DNA of 64,000 bases from Cypionkella sp. (GTDB lineage: Bacteria > Pseudomonadota > Alphaproteobacteria > Rhodobacterales > Rhodobacteraceae): assembly GCF_030652235.1 (NCBI RefSeq), contig NZ_JAUSBA010000018.1, positions 62,001 to 126,000 on the forward strand. Direction: 5' to 3'. A program made the position numbers and the translations under genes. Below are positions 28,521 through 37,863 of the stretch, in pieces. Under the pieces are notes generated by a model, which saw only the letters and a program-made list of their open reading frames with translations, was not told the DNA's origin and searched no databases. Position 1 is the first letter of the stretch, and each line of letters opens with the position of its first letter.

Positions 28521-30794
28521 CTAGCCGTCAATTTTCGTCAGGTCAGCCACGCCCGAGCAGATGGCGCGGATGCGGTGCAGCAGGTTCAGGCGGTTGCGCC
28601 GGATGATCGGATTGTCCGAGTTGACCTGAACGGCGGTGAAGAAGGCGTCGATGGGCGCGCGTAGTTGTGCCATCGCGGCCATCGCGGCGGCGAAATCTTC
28701 GCTGCGCATGGCGGGGGTGATCTGGGCTTCTGCGGTGTCGAGGGCTGCGAACAGGGCGCGTTCTTCGTCAGTTTCGGCGAATTTCGCATCGGCGCCGTAG
28801 GAGTATTCGACGCCGTCTTTGGCTTCCGCTTGGCTCAGGATGGTGTTGGCGCGTTTGAAGCCGGCCAACATGTTGGGGCCGTCTTCGGTTTTCAGGAAGG
28901 CGGCGAGCGCCTCGGCGCGTTTGACCAGCAGGGTGAGATCGTCGTTGCCCGGCATGGCAAGGCAGGCGTCGATCACATCGTGGCGGATGCCTTGGTCTTT
29001 CAGGAAGACTTTCAGGCGGTCGTGGAAGAAGGCGAGGAGATCGGCTTCACCACCACGACCTGCCAATCGCCCATAGGTAGTTTCTGCGGGAAATGAAACG
29101 GACTTTCCAGCAGGGCGACCAAGGTATTCGCCTATTAGAAGTGGTTGGCCCGAATAGCGCGGTTCATCACCGTCTTCATCAAATGGGACTTTATTGATTT
29201 GATAAGCAATCCCATAGTTGGGATGCCCATCGATGTACAACTGGCGAGTTTTTGCGCTGACATTGACTATCTCGTCATAGGCTTTCGACAGAAGATCGAC
29301 GAGGCAAACTTTCACCCCATTCCCCAAAACCAACCGAATAACCCCCAGAGCGGCCCTGCGCAGCGCAAACGGGTCTTTGCTCCCTGTGGGCTTCTCGTCA
29401 ATCGCCCAGAAGCCCGTCAGGGTGTCGATCTTGTCGGCCAGCGCCACGGCGACGGAAACTGGGTCGCTGGGCACTGTGTCGGTGGGGCCGAGGGGGGAGT
29501 AGTGGTCGCGGGCGGCAAGAGCCACCGCTTCGGGCAGACCAGCTTCGCGGGCGTAGTACATGCCCATCCGGCCTTGCAGTTCGGGGAATTCACCGACCAT
29601 GGCGGAGCGGAGGTCGGCTTTGGCGAGTTTGGCGGCTTGCTCGGCTGTGTCGGGATCGGCCCCGACCAAGGGGGCGATTTCACGCGCCAATGCGGCAATG
29701 CGGGCGATGCGGTCGGCTTGGCTGCCGAGTTTGTTGTGGAAGGTGACGGAGTTCAGACCATCCAGCCATTCGGTCATGCCCGCTTTCGCCACGCGCAGAT
29801 CGTTTTCCCAGAAGAATTTCGCATCCGACAGGCGGGCTGACAGCACCTTCTGGTTGCCCTTCAGGATGGTCTCGCCGTGGTCGGCGGTTTCAGTATTGGC
29901 GACGGTGATGAAGCCTTCAATGCGGCCCGTCTTGGGGTTTTTTACCGAGAAGAACTTCTGGTGTTCCTTCATGCTGGTCTGCAAAACCTCGGGCGGCAGG
30001 CCAAGGAACGTCTCGGCAATCCGGCCCATCAGGGGGACGGGCCATTCGACAAGGCCAGCGACTTCGGTGAGAAGACCTTTGTCCTCAACCACTTCCATGC
30101 CCGCCGCGAAGGCGAGGTTTTGCGCGCCTTGCCAGATTGCGGCTTCCCGCTCGGCAGAGTCCAGCACGACATGGGCGCGTTTCAGTTTCACTGCGTAGTC
30201 GTCAAAGCTGGTGACGGGGAAGCGGGCGGGGGACAGGAAGCGGTGGCCTGCGGTGGTGTTGCTGGATTGGATGCCGTCGATGTTCAGGGACACGACTTCG
30301 GCCCCGCCTTCGTCGGACAGCAGGCAGAGGATCGAATGCAGCGGGCGGACCCAGCGCAGGGTGCCCGTCCCCCAGCGCATGGATTTCGGCCATGGGAACG
30401 TGCGGATGGTGGATTCCAGCACCTCGGCGATGATCACGCTCGCGGCGCGGCCGGGTTTTTCGACCACGGCGTAAAGGGTTTCGCCCTTTTTATCGGCGCG
30501 GCGTTCCAACTGATCCGGCGTCAGGCCAGTGGAGCGCAGGAAACCTTCGATGGCGGCAGGCGGCGCAGAGGCGCTTGGCCCTTTGCGTTCTTCGCGGACG
30601 GGTTTGCTTTCGGTGGAAAGCCCTTCGATGGAAAGCACCAAGCGGCGCGGCGTCGAGAACGCACCAGCCGAAGAATAGGTTAGGCCGGCATCCACCAAGC
30701 CATGGGTGATCATAGATTTCAGATCATCACGGGCGCGGGCTTGCATCCGGGCGGGGATTTCCTCGGAAAACAGTTCGATCAGCAGGTCGGACAT
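28521..30794 (-). CDS. glyS: Glycyl-tRNA synthetase beta subunit
   Basis: 757-residue beta subunit of the heterotetrameric bacterial GlyRS, needed for tRNA recognition. Starts MSDLLIELFSEEIPARMQ and carries FPWPKSMRWG, the HD-type AARDHYSPLG segment, and the C-terminal anticodon-binding region with ADLTKI at the very end. It is roughly 60-70 residues longer than the usual 690; the extra block (about residues 487-570, YDEIVNVSAKT to AETTYGRLA) is distinctly less GC-rich. The gene follows the DUF6446 and glyQ genes. Confidence 0.95.
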   Translation of the reverse strand: MSDLLIELFSEEIPARMQARARDDLKSMITHGLVDAGLTYSSAGAFSTPRRLVLSIEGLSTESKPVREERKGPSASAPPAAIEGFLRSTGLTPDQLERRADKKGETLYAVVEKPGRAASVIIAEVLESTIRTFPWPKSMRWGTGTLRWVRPLHSILCLLSDEGGAEVVSLNIDGIQSSNTTAGHRFLSPARFPVTSFDDYAVKLKRAHVVLDSAEREAAIWQGAQNLAFAAGMEVVEDKGLLTEVAGLVEWPVPLMGRIAETFLGLPPEVLQTSMKEHQKFFSVKNPKTGRIEGFITVANTETADHGETILKGNQKVLSARLSDAKFFWENDLRVAKAGMTEWLDGLNSVTFHNKLGSQADRIARIAALAREIAPLVGADPDTAEQAAKLAKADLRSAMVGEFPELQGRMGMYYAREAGLPEAVALAARDHYSPLGPTDTVPSDPVSVAVALADKIDTLTGFWAIDEKPTGSKDPFALRRAALGVIRLVLGNGVKVCLVDLLSKAYDEIVNVSAKTRQLYIDGHPNYGIAYQINKVPFDEDGDEPRYSGQPLLIGEYLGRPAGKSVSFPAETTYGRLAGRGGEADLLAFFHDRLKVFLKDQGIRHDVIDACLAMPGNDDLTLLVKRAEALAAFLKTEDGPNMLAGFKRANTILSQAEAKDGVEYSYGADAKFAETDEERALFAALDTAEAQITPAMRSEDFAAAMAAMAQLRAPIDAFFTAVQVNSDNPIIRRNRLNLLHRIRAICSGVADLTKIDG

Positions 30795-31268
30795 TTATTG
30801 CTCCGCTTCAGGAGAAAGCTGGTGCCACGCATAGGCGCGGCCATCGGGGAACACCGCAACAACGCGGTCGATTTCGGGGGCGATATTGGCTTGGGACAGG
30901 AAGGCGATGGCCTCCCCCTTCTCCAAGGCTGCGCCGATTTTATTGGCATCAAAGCAGCCGAACCATGTGGGGGCGATCAGCGGCACGGGCTTTTCGTAGA
31001 GTTTGTAGGTTTCGGTCAGCATGGCTTGCGACAGCGGCGTGTGGAAGCAGGCACGGAACCTCAGGGGCGAGCTGTCTGCGGTGATGCCTTCGATGCCGTC
31101 CACCAAGATCGGTTCAGGCTGGCCGGATTCGATCAGGGTGAGTTCGATTTCCGCCCCCTTCTGGAAGCTGGCCGGAGTGTAATAGGCGTATTCTTGCAGC
31201 CAATACATGGCGATGCCTGCGAGGGCGGCGGTGATCACGATGAAACCTGCGACGTATTTGCCATTCAC
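30795..31268 (-). CDS. DUF6446-like membrane-anchored protein between glyQ and glyS
   Basis: 157-residue protein with one N-terminal membrane helix ([19 protein letters not shown]) and a periplasmic domain containing two cysteines (FRACFHT, WFGCF). Sits between the two GlyRS genes, overlapping the glyQ stop as GTGA and abutting glyS, an arrangement I associate with Rhodobacterales. The GTG at 31268 gives the membrane start; the track's ATG at 31322 lies inside glyQ. Function unknown; there is no obvious link to tRNA charging. Confidence 0.82.
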   Translation of the reverse strand: MNGKYVAGFIVITAALAGIAMYWLQEYAYYTPASFQKGAEIELTLIESGQPEPILVDGIEGITADSSPLRFRACFHTPLSQAMLTETYKLYEKPVPLIAPTWFGCFDANKIGAALEKGEAIAFLSQANIAPEIDRVVAVFPDGRAYAWHQLSPEAEQ

Positions 31269-32203
31269 TGTGCAACCTCTGCATCTTGGCCTGCCGGAGT
31301 CAGCCGGAAGGCGTCGGCGCATTTCTTCGCCAGCGCGCGGACTCGGCCGATATAGGCTTGGCGTTCGGTGACGGAAATCACCCCGCGCGCGTCGAGCAGG
31401 TTGAACAGGTGGCTTGCCTTGATGGTCTGGTCATAGGCCGGGTGGGCCATGATGATGGTCTTGCCGGATTTCGGATCGAGTGGCGGAAAATCCAGCAGGC
31501 GCTGGCATTCGGCCTCGGCATCCTCGAAATGCCGCAACAATTGAGCGGTATCGGCGCCGTCGAAGTTGTGTCGCGAGTATTCTTCCTCGGTCTGCATGAA
31601 GATATCGCCATAGGTCAGCGGGATGGGTGCGGCAGGGTCGTTGAACGGCATGTCCATGACGTGATCGACGCCCAAGACATACATTGCCAGACGCTCAAGG
31701 CCGTAAGTGAGCTCGCCAGAAACCGGGCGGCAATCATGGCCGCCGACCTGCTGGAAATAGGTGAACTGCGACACTTCCATGCCGTCACACCAAATCTCCC
31801 AGCCCAGCCCCCAAGCGCCGAGGGTCGGGGATTCCCAGTCGTCCTCGACAAAGCGGATGTCATGCAGAGAGGCGTCGATGCCGATGGCTTTCAGCGAGCC
31901 AAGGTAGAGGTCTTGCAGATCGGGCGGCGAGGGTTTGATGATCACCTGATATTGATAATAATGCTGCAGGCGGTTGGGGTTTTCGCCATAGCGGCCATCG
32001 GTTGGGCGGCGCGAGGGCTGCACATAGGCCGCAGCCCAAGGTTTTGACCCCAATGAACGCAGGGTCGTGGCAGGGTGGAAGGTGCCTGCGCCAACCTCCA
32101 TATCATAGGGCTGCAACACGGCGCAGCCCTGCGCTGCCCAGTAATTCTGCAAACGCAGGATGATCTCCTGAAAGCTGCGGGGGGCTTTGGGGGCATCAGC
32201 CAT
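31265..32203 (-). CDS. glyQ: Glycyl-tRNA synthetase alpha subunit
   Basis: 312-residue class-II catalytic alpha subunit. [43 protein letters not shown] at the N-terminus and [15 protein letters not shown] are diagnostic. I start at [10 protein letters not shown] (32203) with AGAGG upstream; the track start at 32293 is too early. Divergent from the pseudoprotease gene across about 155 bp. Confidence 0.96.
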   Translation of the reverse strand: MADAPKAPRSFQEIILRLQNYWAAQGCAVLQPYDMEVGAGTFHPATTLRSLGSKPWAAAYVQPSRRPTDGRYGENPNRLQHYYQYQVIIKPSPPDLQDLYLGSLKAIGIDASLHDIRFVEDDWESPTLGAWGLGWEIWCDGMEVSQFTYFQQVGGHDCRPVSGELTYGLERLAMYVLGVDHVMDMPFNDPAAPIPLTYGDIFMQTEEEYSRHNFDGADTAQLLRHFEDAEAECQRLLDFPPLDPKSGKTIIMAHPAYDQTIKASHLFNLLDARGVISVTERQAYIGRVRALAKKCADAFRLTPAGQDAEVAQ

Positions 32204-32359
32204 GACGAACCTCTTGAAATGTTGCCACTGCATAGGCAAGAGGCAGCCAAGGGTCAATGCGGCGCTTATGTTTGGGGCGGAAACCGCGTGCATCTGCGGG
32301 GTGCTCTGCTAGGTTCGCCAAAATGCCGCGCTTTGCGAAAAATGAGAATGGACGGATCT

Positions 32360-34099
32360 ATGAGACTTCGGATGGTTGTGCTGGCGCTGCTGGTGGTGCT
32401 TGGGTTTAGCCCAATGGTGATGGCGCAACAGCAAGCTTGGGTGCAAGTTGAAGCCCAGCCCAGTTTGGCTGAGGCCGAGGGCCGCGCCCGTGACTATGCC
32501 GCCGCGTTTCCGAATGTGGCTGGCTACCAGCTTTCGTCAGGTTGGTATGCGATTGTGCTGGGGCCATATTTGGCAGAAGCCGCCGCAGGCGCGCTGGCTG
32601 ATTTGCGCAGCGCCGGCGCGATTCCGCGCGACAGCTTTGTGACGGATGGCGAAGCGCATCGCCAACAATTCTGGCCAGTGGGGGCGATTGCTGGCCAGCC
32701 GCAGGTCGACCCGGTACTGGTTGATCCGGATATTCAGACGGTGGCTCCGGTGATCGAGGTGATGCCCGCCGAGGAAACCGTGCGTGAGTCAAAAGCTTCG
32801 GAGGCGGAATTGGATGCCGAGGGCCGAATGGCGCTGCAAACCGCGATGGCATGGTATGGCTTTTACGACGGCGGCATTGACGGCGCGTTTGGCCCCGGCA
32901 CCCGCAACTCGATGGCGGCTTGGCAAGAGGCGAATGGGTTTGAAGCGACCGGGGTGCTGTCCACCAAGCAGCGCACGGCTTTGGTGGCAAATTATCAGGC
33001 GGATCAGGCGGAGTTTGGCTTTGTTTTGGTGTCGGAACCGGAGGCGGGGATCGAGATTACGCTGCCGATGGCCTTGGTGCGGTTCGACCATTACGAGCCG
33101 CCGTTCGTACATTACACTGAAAAGTCGGGCTCTGGGCTGAAGGTGATCCTGATTTCCGAACCGGGCAATCAGGACAGCCTGTCAGGACTATATGATGTTC
33201 TGCAAACCTTGGAGGTGGTGCCAGCCGAAGGGGAACGCAGCAAGTTGGAAAAAAGCTTCACCATCCATGCGGCGTCCAGCACTGTGCAAAGCTATGCGTA
33301 TGCGGAAGTGAAAGATGGCATGGTGAAGGGCTATCTGGTGGTGTGGAACCCAATCGATGCAGAGCGGATGAGCCGGATTTTGCCCGCGCTGAAAGCCAGC
33401 TTCCGGGGCGTGGGCGAAAAGGCTTTGGACCCCGGCTTGGTGCCGATGGATGCAGCGACACGGTCGGGGTTGCTGGCGGGGATGGAAGTGAAGCTGCCGA
33501 AACTGTCGCGCTCGGGGTTTTTTGTCGATGCGGCGGGGACGGTGGTGACCACGGTTGAAGCGGTGGCGCAATGTGGCCGGGTGACGATTGATCACGCGAC
33601 CGAGGCGCGGGTGGTGGCGCAGGACGCCGCAACTGGGATTGCGATTTTGCAGCCGGTCACACCATTGGCACCGCAAGCTTTTGCGCGGTTTTCCAGCGGT
33701 GTCGTGCGGTTGGGATCGGAGATCGCCGTGGCGGGATATTCTTACGAGGATAAGTTGCCTGCCCCTGTGCTGACTTTCGGCACGCTGGAGGACGAAAAGG
33801 GATTGAACGGCGAGGCGGGGTTGTCTCGGCTGGCGGCTCCGGTGATGCCCGGCGATGCGGGCGGGCCCGTTCTGGACGGCACTGGGGCGGTGCTGGGGAT
33901 GCTGCTGCCACCAGCGGTGAAGGGGGCGAAACTGCTGCCCGATGGGGTGGCTTTTGCCGCGCAAGCTGGGGTGATCGGGCAGGCTTTGACGTTGGCGGGG
34001 ATGGCTGTGAGCCCGGCCACCTCGACCACGTTGGCGACACCGGATGCTTTGAATGCGGCGGGGCTGGGGATGACGGTTCTGGTATCTTGCTGGGAATGA
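32360..34099 (+). CDS. Secreted trypsin-fold pseudoprotease with SPOR-like and PG-binding domains
   Basis: 579-residue exported protein: signal peptide (MVVLALLVVLGFSPMVMA), a SPOR-like repeat region (about residues 20-90), a peptidoglycan-binding-1 domain (MAWYGFYDGGIDGAFGPGTRNSMAAWQEANGF), a middle domain and a C-terminal trypsin-like domain. The protease core is recognisable, but the His motif is TTVEAV instead of TNAHVV and the serine motif is GDAGGP instead of GDSGGP. The catalytic Ser and His are therefore gone. It probably binds cell wall and a partner rather than cleaving. The track start at 32075 lies in glyQ; ATG 32348 is an alternative to 32360. Confidence 0.82.
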   Translation: MRLRMVVLALLVVLGFSPMVMAQQQAWVQVEAQPSLAEAEGRARDYAAAFPNVAGYQLSSGWYAIVLGPYLAEAAAGALADLRSAGAIPRDSFVTDGEAHRQQFWPVGAIAGQPQVDPVLVDPDIQTVAPVIEVMPAEETVRESKASEAELDAEGRMALQTAMAWYGFYDGGIDGAFGPGTRNSMAAWQEANGFEATGVLSTKQRTALVANYQADQAEFGFVLVSEPEAGIEITLPMALVRFDHYEPPFVHYTEKSGSGLKVILISEPGNQDSLSGLYDVLQTLEVVPAEGERSKLEKSFTIHAASSTVQSYAYAEVKDGMVKGYLVVWNPIDAERMSRILPALKASFRGVGEKALDPGLVPMDAATRSGLLAGMEVKLPKLSRSGFFVDAAGTVVTTVEAVAQCGRVTIDHATEARVVAQDAATGIAILQPVTPLAPQAFARFSSGVVRLGSEIAVAGYSYEDKLPAPVLTFGTLEDEKGLNGEAGLSRLAAPVMPGDAGGPVLDGTGAVLGMLLPPAVKGAKLLPDGVAFAAQAGVIGQALTLAGMAVSPATSTTLATPDALNAAGLGMTVLVSCWE

Positions 34100-34225
34100 C
34101 TAACCCTGCCCACGCGCGGCCACAAGGCTGCGCACATGGAGTTTCAATGGGTTACGGGGTAGTCGTTAGGGAAGTCTTAACTTTTGCATCCCTGCGCCTG
34201 TAGAGGTGTTGAAGCCTCCGGCTGC

Positions 34226-34246
34226 GATTTTTGAGCAGAGAGGAGG
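34226..34246 (-). terminator. 3'-end repeat element, copy B3 (degenerate)
   Basis: On the minus strand CCTCCTCTCTGCTCAAAAATC followed by AGCC-GGA-GGCT. It matches the B copies with changes and lies about 130 bp after the folE2 stop in sense orientation. Confidence 0.45.
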
Positions 34247-34268
34247 ACCAAGAACTGCGGTTTAGGAT

Positions 34269-34288
34269 TTGCTCTTTCGGAAATACTC
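34269..34288 (+). terminator. 3'-end repeat element, copy A3
   Basis: TTGCTCTTTCGGAAATACTC, 169 bp after the pseudoprotease stop, in sense orientation. Here the GC hairpin of other copies is replaced by the separate stem at 34305-34337. Confidence 0.55.
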
Positions 34289-34304
34289 ATCTTTGAAAAC
34301 ACCG

Positions 34305-34337
34305 ATGCCGCAAACCGGAGTTTCCAGTTTGCGGCAT
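34305..34337. terminator. Hairpin in the pseudoprotease/folE2 gap
   Basis: ATGCCGCAAAC-CGGAGTTTCCA-GTTTGCGGCAT, an 11-bp perfect stem in a convergent gap 40 bp from the folE2 stop; probable bidirectional terminator. The rest of this 277-bp gap holds only repeat copies A3 and B3. Confidence 0.6.
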
Positions 34338-34376
34338 TGGTCTTTGCCATGACAAGATAGGTTTACCCCGCCCCTG

Positions 34377-35483
34377 CTAGCCGACGTGATACAGGCTGGC
34401 GAACAGCTTCGGATCCAGACTGTCGGCGGCAAACGTGGCTCCTTCGGTCAGCACGGACACCGCATCATGGCTGTGCAGACTTTCCTGATGGCTCGCCACA
34501 ATGCGGAAATCGCCGATGCGGTCGTCTTGTTGCAATGCTTGGCAGAAGGTGCGCGCGGCGTCCTCGACGAAGATCGGGTTGGCGGCGTTCAACTCGGCGA
34601 AAGCCTGTTCATCTTCGCGTTTGACCATCACTTGCGTCTCTGTCGGCACGGCTTTGCGGGCGATATCAATTAGGTCTTCAAACCAGACGCATTTGTCGCC
34701 GGTCAGTTCCACCGAGATGCGCGCGACAGAGCGTTGCGAATGCGGTGTCGCCATCTGTCCCCGAGTTTGGCGGGCGTGCTCCGACAGTTCCAAACTACAC
34801 GGGCAGGTGCTGGAATAAACGAAATCGAGGTGCATCAGGCGTTTGCGCACCCCGGCTTTGTCCACAAGCTCCAAAGCGATATCATAATATTGCCAGCCAG
34901 ACAGACCCGAGCGCAAGCTTTCCACCTTCATCGGGAAAGAAAACCGCATTTGGATGCGGGCATCAAAGCTACCGAGGTCTTTCAGGTAATCTTCCAGCGC
35001 GTGTTCGATCACTTGGTAGGAAAACTCACGCTCGGCATGGCCGTAGAAAGACCGTATAATCCGGCTCATGTTGATGCCTTTTTTTTCGGCCTCAAGACTG
35101 ACGGTGCCTGTCACGGAAGTTTCCAGCGTCACCGGTCCATTGTCGCGGGTCCGGTAGCGGATCGGCAGGCGGAAGTTGGAAATCCCGACATGCTGGATCA
35201 CCTGTTTCGCGCCGATGATCAGGCTGGCGGGACCATTTTGCAGATCAGGCATCGAGTCTTTATAGGCGTCGGACACCACGAAATCGGCAGGATATTCGCG
35301 CGACAGAACAGGATAGGTTTCGCCAACCAGCGCACCTGCGCCGGGAGCCAAGGTTGCGATCTCGGCTTCGGTTGCCCGCTGCGCCCATGCGCGCAGGGTC
35401 GCCAAAGCGGCTTCGGCCTCGGCGCGACCGGGTTTGATATCAAGGCCCGATTTTTCCTCAAGACCGATCATGTGGATGTTCAT
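34377..35483 (-). CDS. folE2: GTP cyclohydrolase FolE2 (type IB)
   Basis: 368-residue zinc-independent GTP cyclohydrolase that starts folate synthesis by making dihydroneopterin triphosphate. FVYSSTCPCSLELSEHARQ contains the metal-binding Cys, and NPIFVEDAARTFCQAL the catalytic region. It feeds the same pathway as folB and folP about 11 kb away. Start chosen at MNIHMIGLEE (35483). FolE2 is often induced by zinc starvation, but I see no clear Zur operator upstream. Confidence 0.94.
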   Translation of the reverse strand: MNIHMIGLEEKSGLDIKPGRAEAEAALATLRAWAQRATEAEIATLAPGAGALVGETYPVLSREYPADFVVSDAYKDSMPDLQNGPASLIIGAKQVIQHVGISNFRLPIRYRTRDNGPVTLETSVTGTVSLEAEKKGINMSRIIRSFYGHAEREFSYQVIEHALEDYLKDLGSFDARIQMRFSFPMKVESLRSGLSGWQYYDIALELVDKAGVRKRLMHLDFVYSSTCPCSLELSEHARQTRGQMATPHSQRSVARISVELTGDKCVWFEDLIDIARKAVPTETQVMVKREDEQAFAELNAANPIFVEDAARTFCQALQQDDRIGDFRIVASHQESLHSHDAVSVLTEGATFAADSLDPKLFASLYHVG

Positions 35484-35636
35484 AGCAGCGCTCCCCTCGT
35501 TGGTCGCAGAAAATAGCATATAGAGGGGTTGCCCCATTATCCAACCCTGACCGAAGAAATACGCGTGAAAGGCGACATTGGATTGACAAACAGCAGATTT
35601 TTGTCGCCTGGCGGGGCTTGCAACCCCGCCCTTCGG

Positions 35637-36818
35637 TCAGATCGCGCTCAGCGCGTTTTGCAGATCGCTGATCAGATCATCCACGTCCTCTAGCCCAACC
35701 GACAGCCGGATCAGGCCGGGGGTGATGCCCAAAGCGTCTTTTTGCGGCTGTGGCAGGCGCTGGTGGGTGGTGGTGGCGGGATGGGTGGCGATGGATTTGG
35801 CATCGCCGAGGTTATTGGAAATCTTGATGATTTCTAAAGCGTTGCAGAATTTGAACGCGGCTTCTTTGCCGCCTTTGATGTCAAACGTCACCAAAGTGCC
35901 GCCCGAACCCATCTGCGCCATCGCAAGCTGATGTTGCGGATGCGACGCCAGCGCCGGGAAGATCACCTTGGAGATGCGGTCGTCGGTTGACAGCACTTCG
36001 GCGATTTTTAGCGCAGAGTCCGCCATTGCACGACAGCGCAGGTCCAAAGTGGCCATACCGTTCAGCATGATCCATGCGGTGAACGGGCTCATCGCCGCAC
36101 CGGTGTGCTTGAGGTAAGGCTCGGCCACTTTGCGGATGAAATCTTTGGTGCCGCAGATCACCCCGCCCAAAGCCCGACCTTGGCCGTCGATGTGTTTGGT
36201 GGTGGAATAGACCACCACATCGGCGCCTTGCTCGACCGCGCGGCTGAACACTGGGGTGGCAAAGACGTTATCGACGATCACCAAAGCGCCGACGGCATGG
36301 GCGATTTTTGAGACTTCGGTGATATCGACCAACTCTAACGTCGGGTTGGACATTGACTCGAAAAACACCGCCTTGGTGGCGGGGGTGCAGGCGGCGCGCC
36401 ATTGATCGAGGTCTGTGCCATCGACGAAGCTGACGCTGACGCCGTAGCGGGTCAACACTTCTTCGAGGATGTAGAGGCACGAGCCGAACAGGGCTCTTGA
36501 CGACACCACATGGTCGCCCGCGCGCAGCATCGACACCAGTGCGCCGTTGACGGCGGCCATTCCGCTCGCTGTGGCGAAGGCGTCTTCGGTGCCTTCCAGC
36601 GCCGCGATGCGTTCTTCAAACATCCGGGTGGTCGGGTTGCCGTAGCGGGCGTAGATGAATTCGTCGTCACCGGCTTTGATAAAGCGTTCCTCGGCGGATT
36701 CGGCGGTGGGGTAGACGAAGCCTTGGGTGAGAAAGATCGCCTCGGCCATCTCGCCATATTGGCTGCGGCGCGAACCCTCATGCACCAGTTTGGTGCGCGT
36801 TTTCCAGTCTTTGGTCAT
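35637..36818 (-). CDS. metZ: O-succinylhomoserine sulfhydrylase
   Basis: 393-residue Cys/Met-metabolism PLP enzyme that forms homocysteine from O-succinylhomoserine and sulfide. FIYARYGNPTTRMFEERIAALEG, the PLP Lys segment VVYSTTKHIDGQGRALGG and the C-terminal GLIRLSVGLEDVDDLI are intact. The SAM-II riboswitch upstream supports a methionine role. ATG 36818 is correct; the track start at 36935 lies in the riboswitch. GGAGGG is the ribosome-binding site. Confidence 0.93.
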   Translation of the reverse strand: MTKDWKTRTKLVHEGSRRSQYGEMAEAIFLTQGFVYPTAESAEERFIKAGDDEFIYARYGNPTTRMFEERIAALEGTEDAFATASGMAAVNGALVSMLRAGDHVVSSRALFGSCLYILEEVLTRYGVSVSFVDGTDLDQWRAACTPATKAVFFESMSNPTLELVDITEVSKIAHAVGALVIVDNVFATPVFSRAVEQGADVVVYSTTKHIDGQGRALGGVICGTKDFIRKVAEPYLKHTGAAMSPFTAWIMLNGMATLDLRCRAMADSALKIAEVLSTDDRISKVIFPALASHPQHQLAMAQMGSGGTLVTFDIKGGKEAAFKFCNALEIIKISNNLGDAKSIATHPATTTHQRLPQPQKDALGITPGLIRLSVGLEDVDDLISDLQNALSAI

Positions 36819-36841
36819 GGCGAAGACCCTCCGGTCCAAAG

Positions 36842-36870
36842 AAAAACCCCGAAACCAAGGGGCTTCGGGG
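36842..36870 (-). terminator. Intrinsic terminator below the SAM-II aptamer
   Basis: On the minus strand CCCCGAA-GCCCCTTGGT-TTCGGGG is followed by TTTTTC. It lies between the riboswitch and metZ, so the aptamer may control transcription read-through as well as translation. Confidence 0.75.
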
Positions 36871-36883
36871 CTGCTGACCCGGA

Positions 36884-36936
36884 CCCTCTTTAGCGGATTG
36901 TTTAACGTGGCCCGCAATTCGGAATAAAGCACCACC
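36884..36936 (-). promoter_or_regulatory. SAM-II riboswitch upstream of metZ
   Basis: The minus strand reads GTGGTGCTTTA, then ATTGCGGGCCACGTTAAACA, then CGCTAAAGAGGG. This matches the SAM-II (metA-type) consensus: the P1 arms GTGG/CCAC, the conserved CCACGUUAAACAA and the downstream GCUAAAGAG that closes the pseudoknot. Expected to shut off metZ when S-adenosylmethionine is plentiful. The SAM-II class is typical of alphaproteobacterial methionine genes. Confidence 0.92.
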
Positions 36937-37056
36937 AGCGTTGGATAGCCTGTCGCCGAAGCGAGGTCAACGGCGGGCGGCAGATTTTGCGCGCGTTGCG
37001 ACAGAAAGCGCGTAGGCTGACCGGATTATCGCATATTTTTCCACGAGGTGATTCCG

Positions 37057-37782
37057 ATGTCTGGATATGGCTATCAGCCAAAACCGATGAATTTGATGAC
37101 CGGCAAGCTGGCGCTTTCGCCCGAAACCCAAGCGATCATTGCCGAGATTGAGGCGAAGATGGCGGCGCGGGCTTGGATAGAGGCGATGCTGGCCCCAAAA
37201 TGGGCCGATCTCATTCCCACGTTGCAACTTTCGACGTTGCGTCCAGTGCTGGTGGGTCCGGTGGCGGGGGCTCCTGCGGCATGGCTTGTGCCGCTTCCGG
37301 CTGGGGCGGGACCGACTGCGCCGAACCCGGGGCCAGAAACACCCCATGCGGGTGAGGCCAAAGATGTATTGGAGGCGGTTTATAAACTGCCGATCGTGCA
37401 AAAGCAGGTCGGACTGGTGCAGGATGAAGCCAAGCGACAATGGGGGGTGCTGAAGGGCGAGTGGAAGGCGGCTCCGACGGGCGAGAAGGTCCTGATGGTC
37501 AGCAGTTCCATCGTGGTGGCGGGGGCATTCATTGCGCCGATTTTGGCGGTGCGCGACACGCGGCTGATGGCATTTGGGCTGATCAAGGACAAATGGCTGC
37601 CGGTGCCGGGGCTGGACGGCTACAAGATCAAGCTGCTGGATGAGGGCGCGGGGGTGACGGTGCCTTTGCCGGTGCCGGGGCTGACGGTAGAGGCAGAGTC
37701 GCAATTTTTGCAGAGCGGGGCGAAGCCGACGACGATCATGTTCCAGTTTGATCTAATGGAGTTCTGGGGCAAGAAAAAGTAG
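37057..37782 (+). CDS. Hypothetical protein with one hydrophobic segment
   Basis: 241-residue protein that I do not recognise. It starts MSGYGYQPKPMNLMTGK, with GAGGTG six bases upstream of ATG 37057 (the track's GTG at 37048 is that ribosome-binding site). Residues about 60-110 are Pro/Gly-rich, then a charged helix (QVGLVQDEAKRQWGVLKGEWK) leads to a hydrophobic stretch (VLMVSSSIVVAGAFIAPILAV) and a strand-rich C-terminus with repeated VPLPVPGL. Possibly membrane-associated. 81 bp before the alpha/beta hydrolase on the same strand. Confidence 0.7.
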   Translation: MSGYGYQPKPMNLMTGKLALSPETQAIIAEIEAKMAARAWIEAMLAPKWADLIPTLQLSTLRPVLVGPVAGAPAAWLVPLPAGAGPTAPNPGPETPHAGEAKDVLEAVYKLPIVQKQVGLVQDEAKRQWGVLKGEWKAAPTGEKVLMVSSSIVVAGAFIAPILAVRDTRLMAFGLIKDKWLPVPGLDGYKIKLLDEGAGVTVPLPVPGLTVEAESQFLQSGAKPTTIMFQFDLMEFWGKKK

Positions 37783-37863
37783 CCGTTACGCTGCTGTAAC
37801 CCCGCGTTCATGGCTTTGTTGCAGCCTTGTGGCAGCCTTTGGGTGTCATGAGGAGACTGTGTC

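Noticed and set aside
32075-32359. N-terminal extension of the pseudoprotease ORF
   Set aside because: Lies inside glyQ on the other strand and precedes a clear signal peptide start.
36819-36935. N-terminal extension of metZ in the ORF track
   Set aside because: It translates the SAM-II aptamer and terminator; the family start is at 36818.
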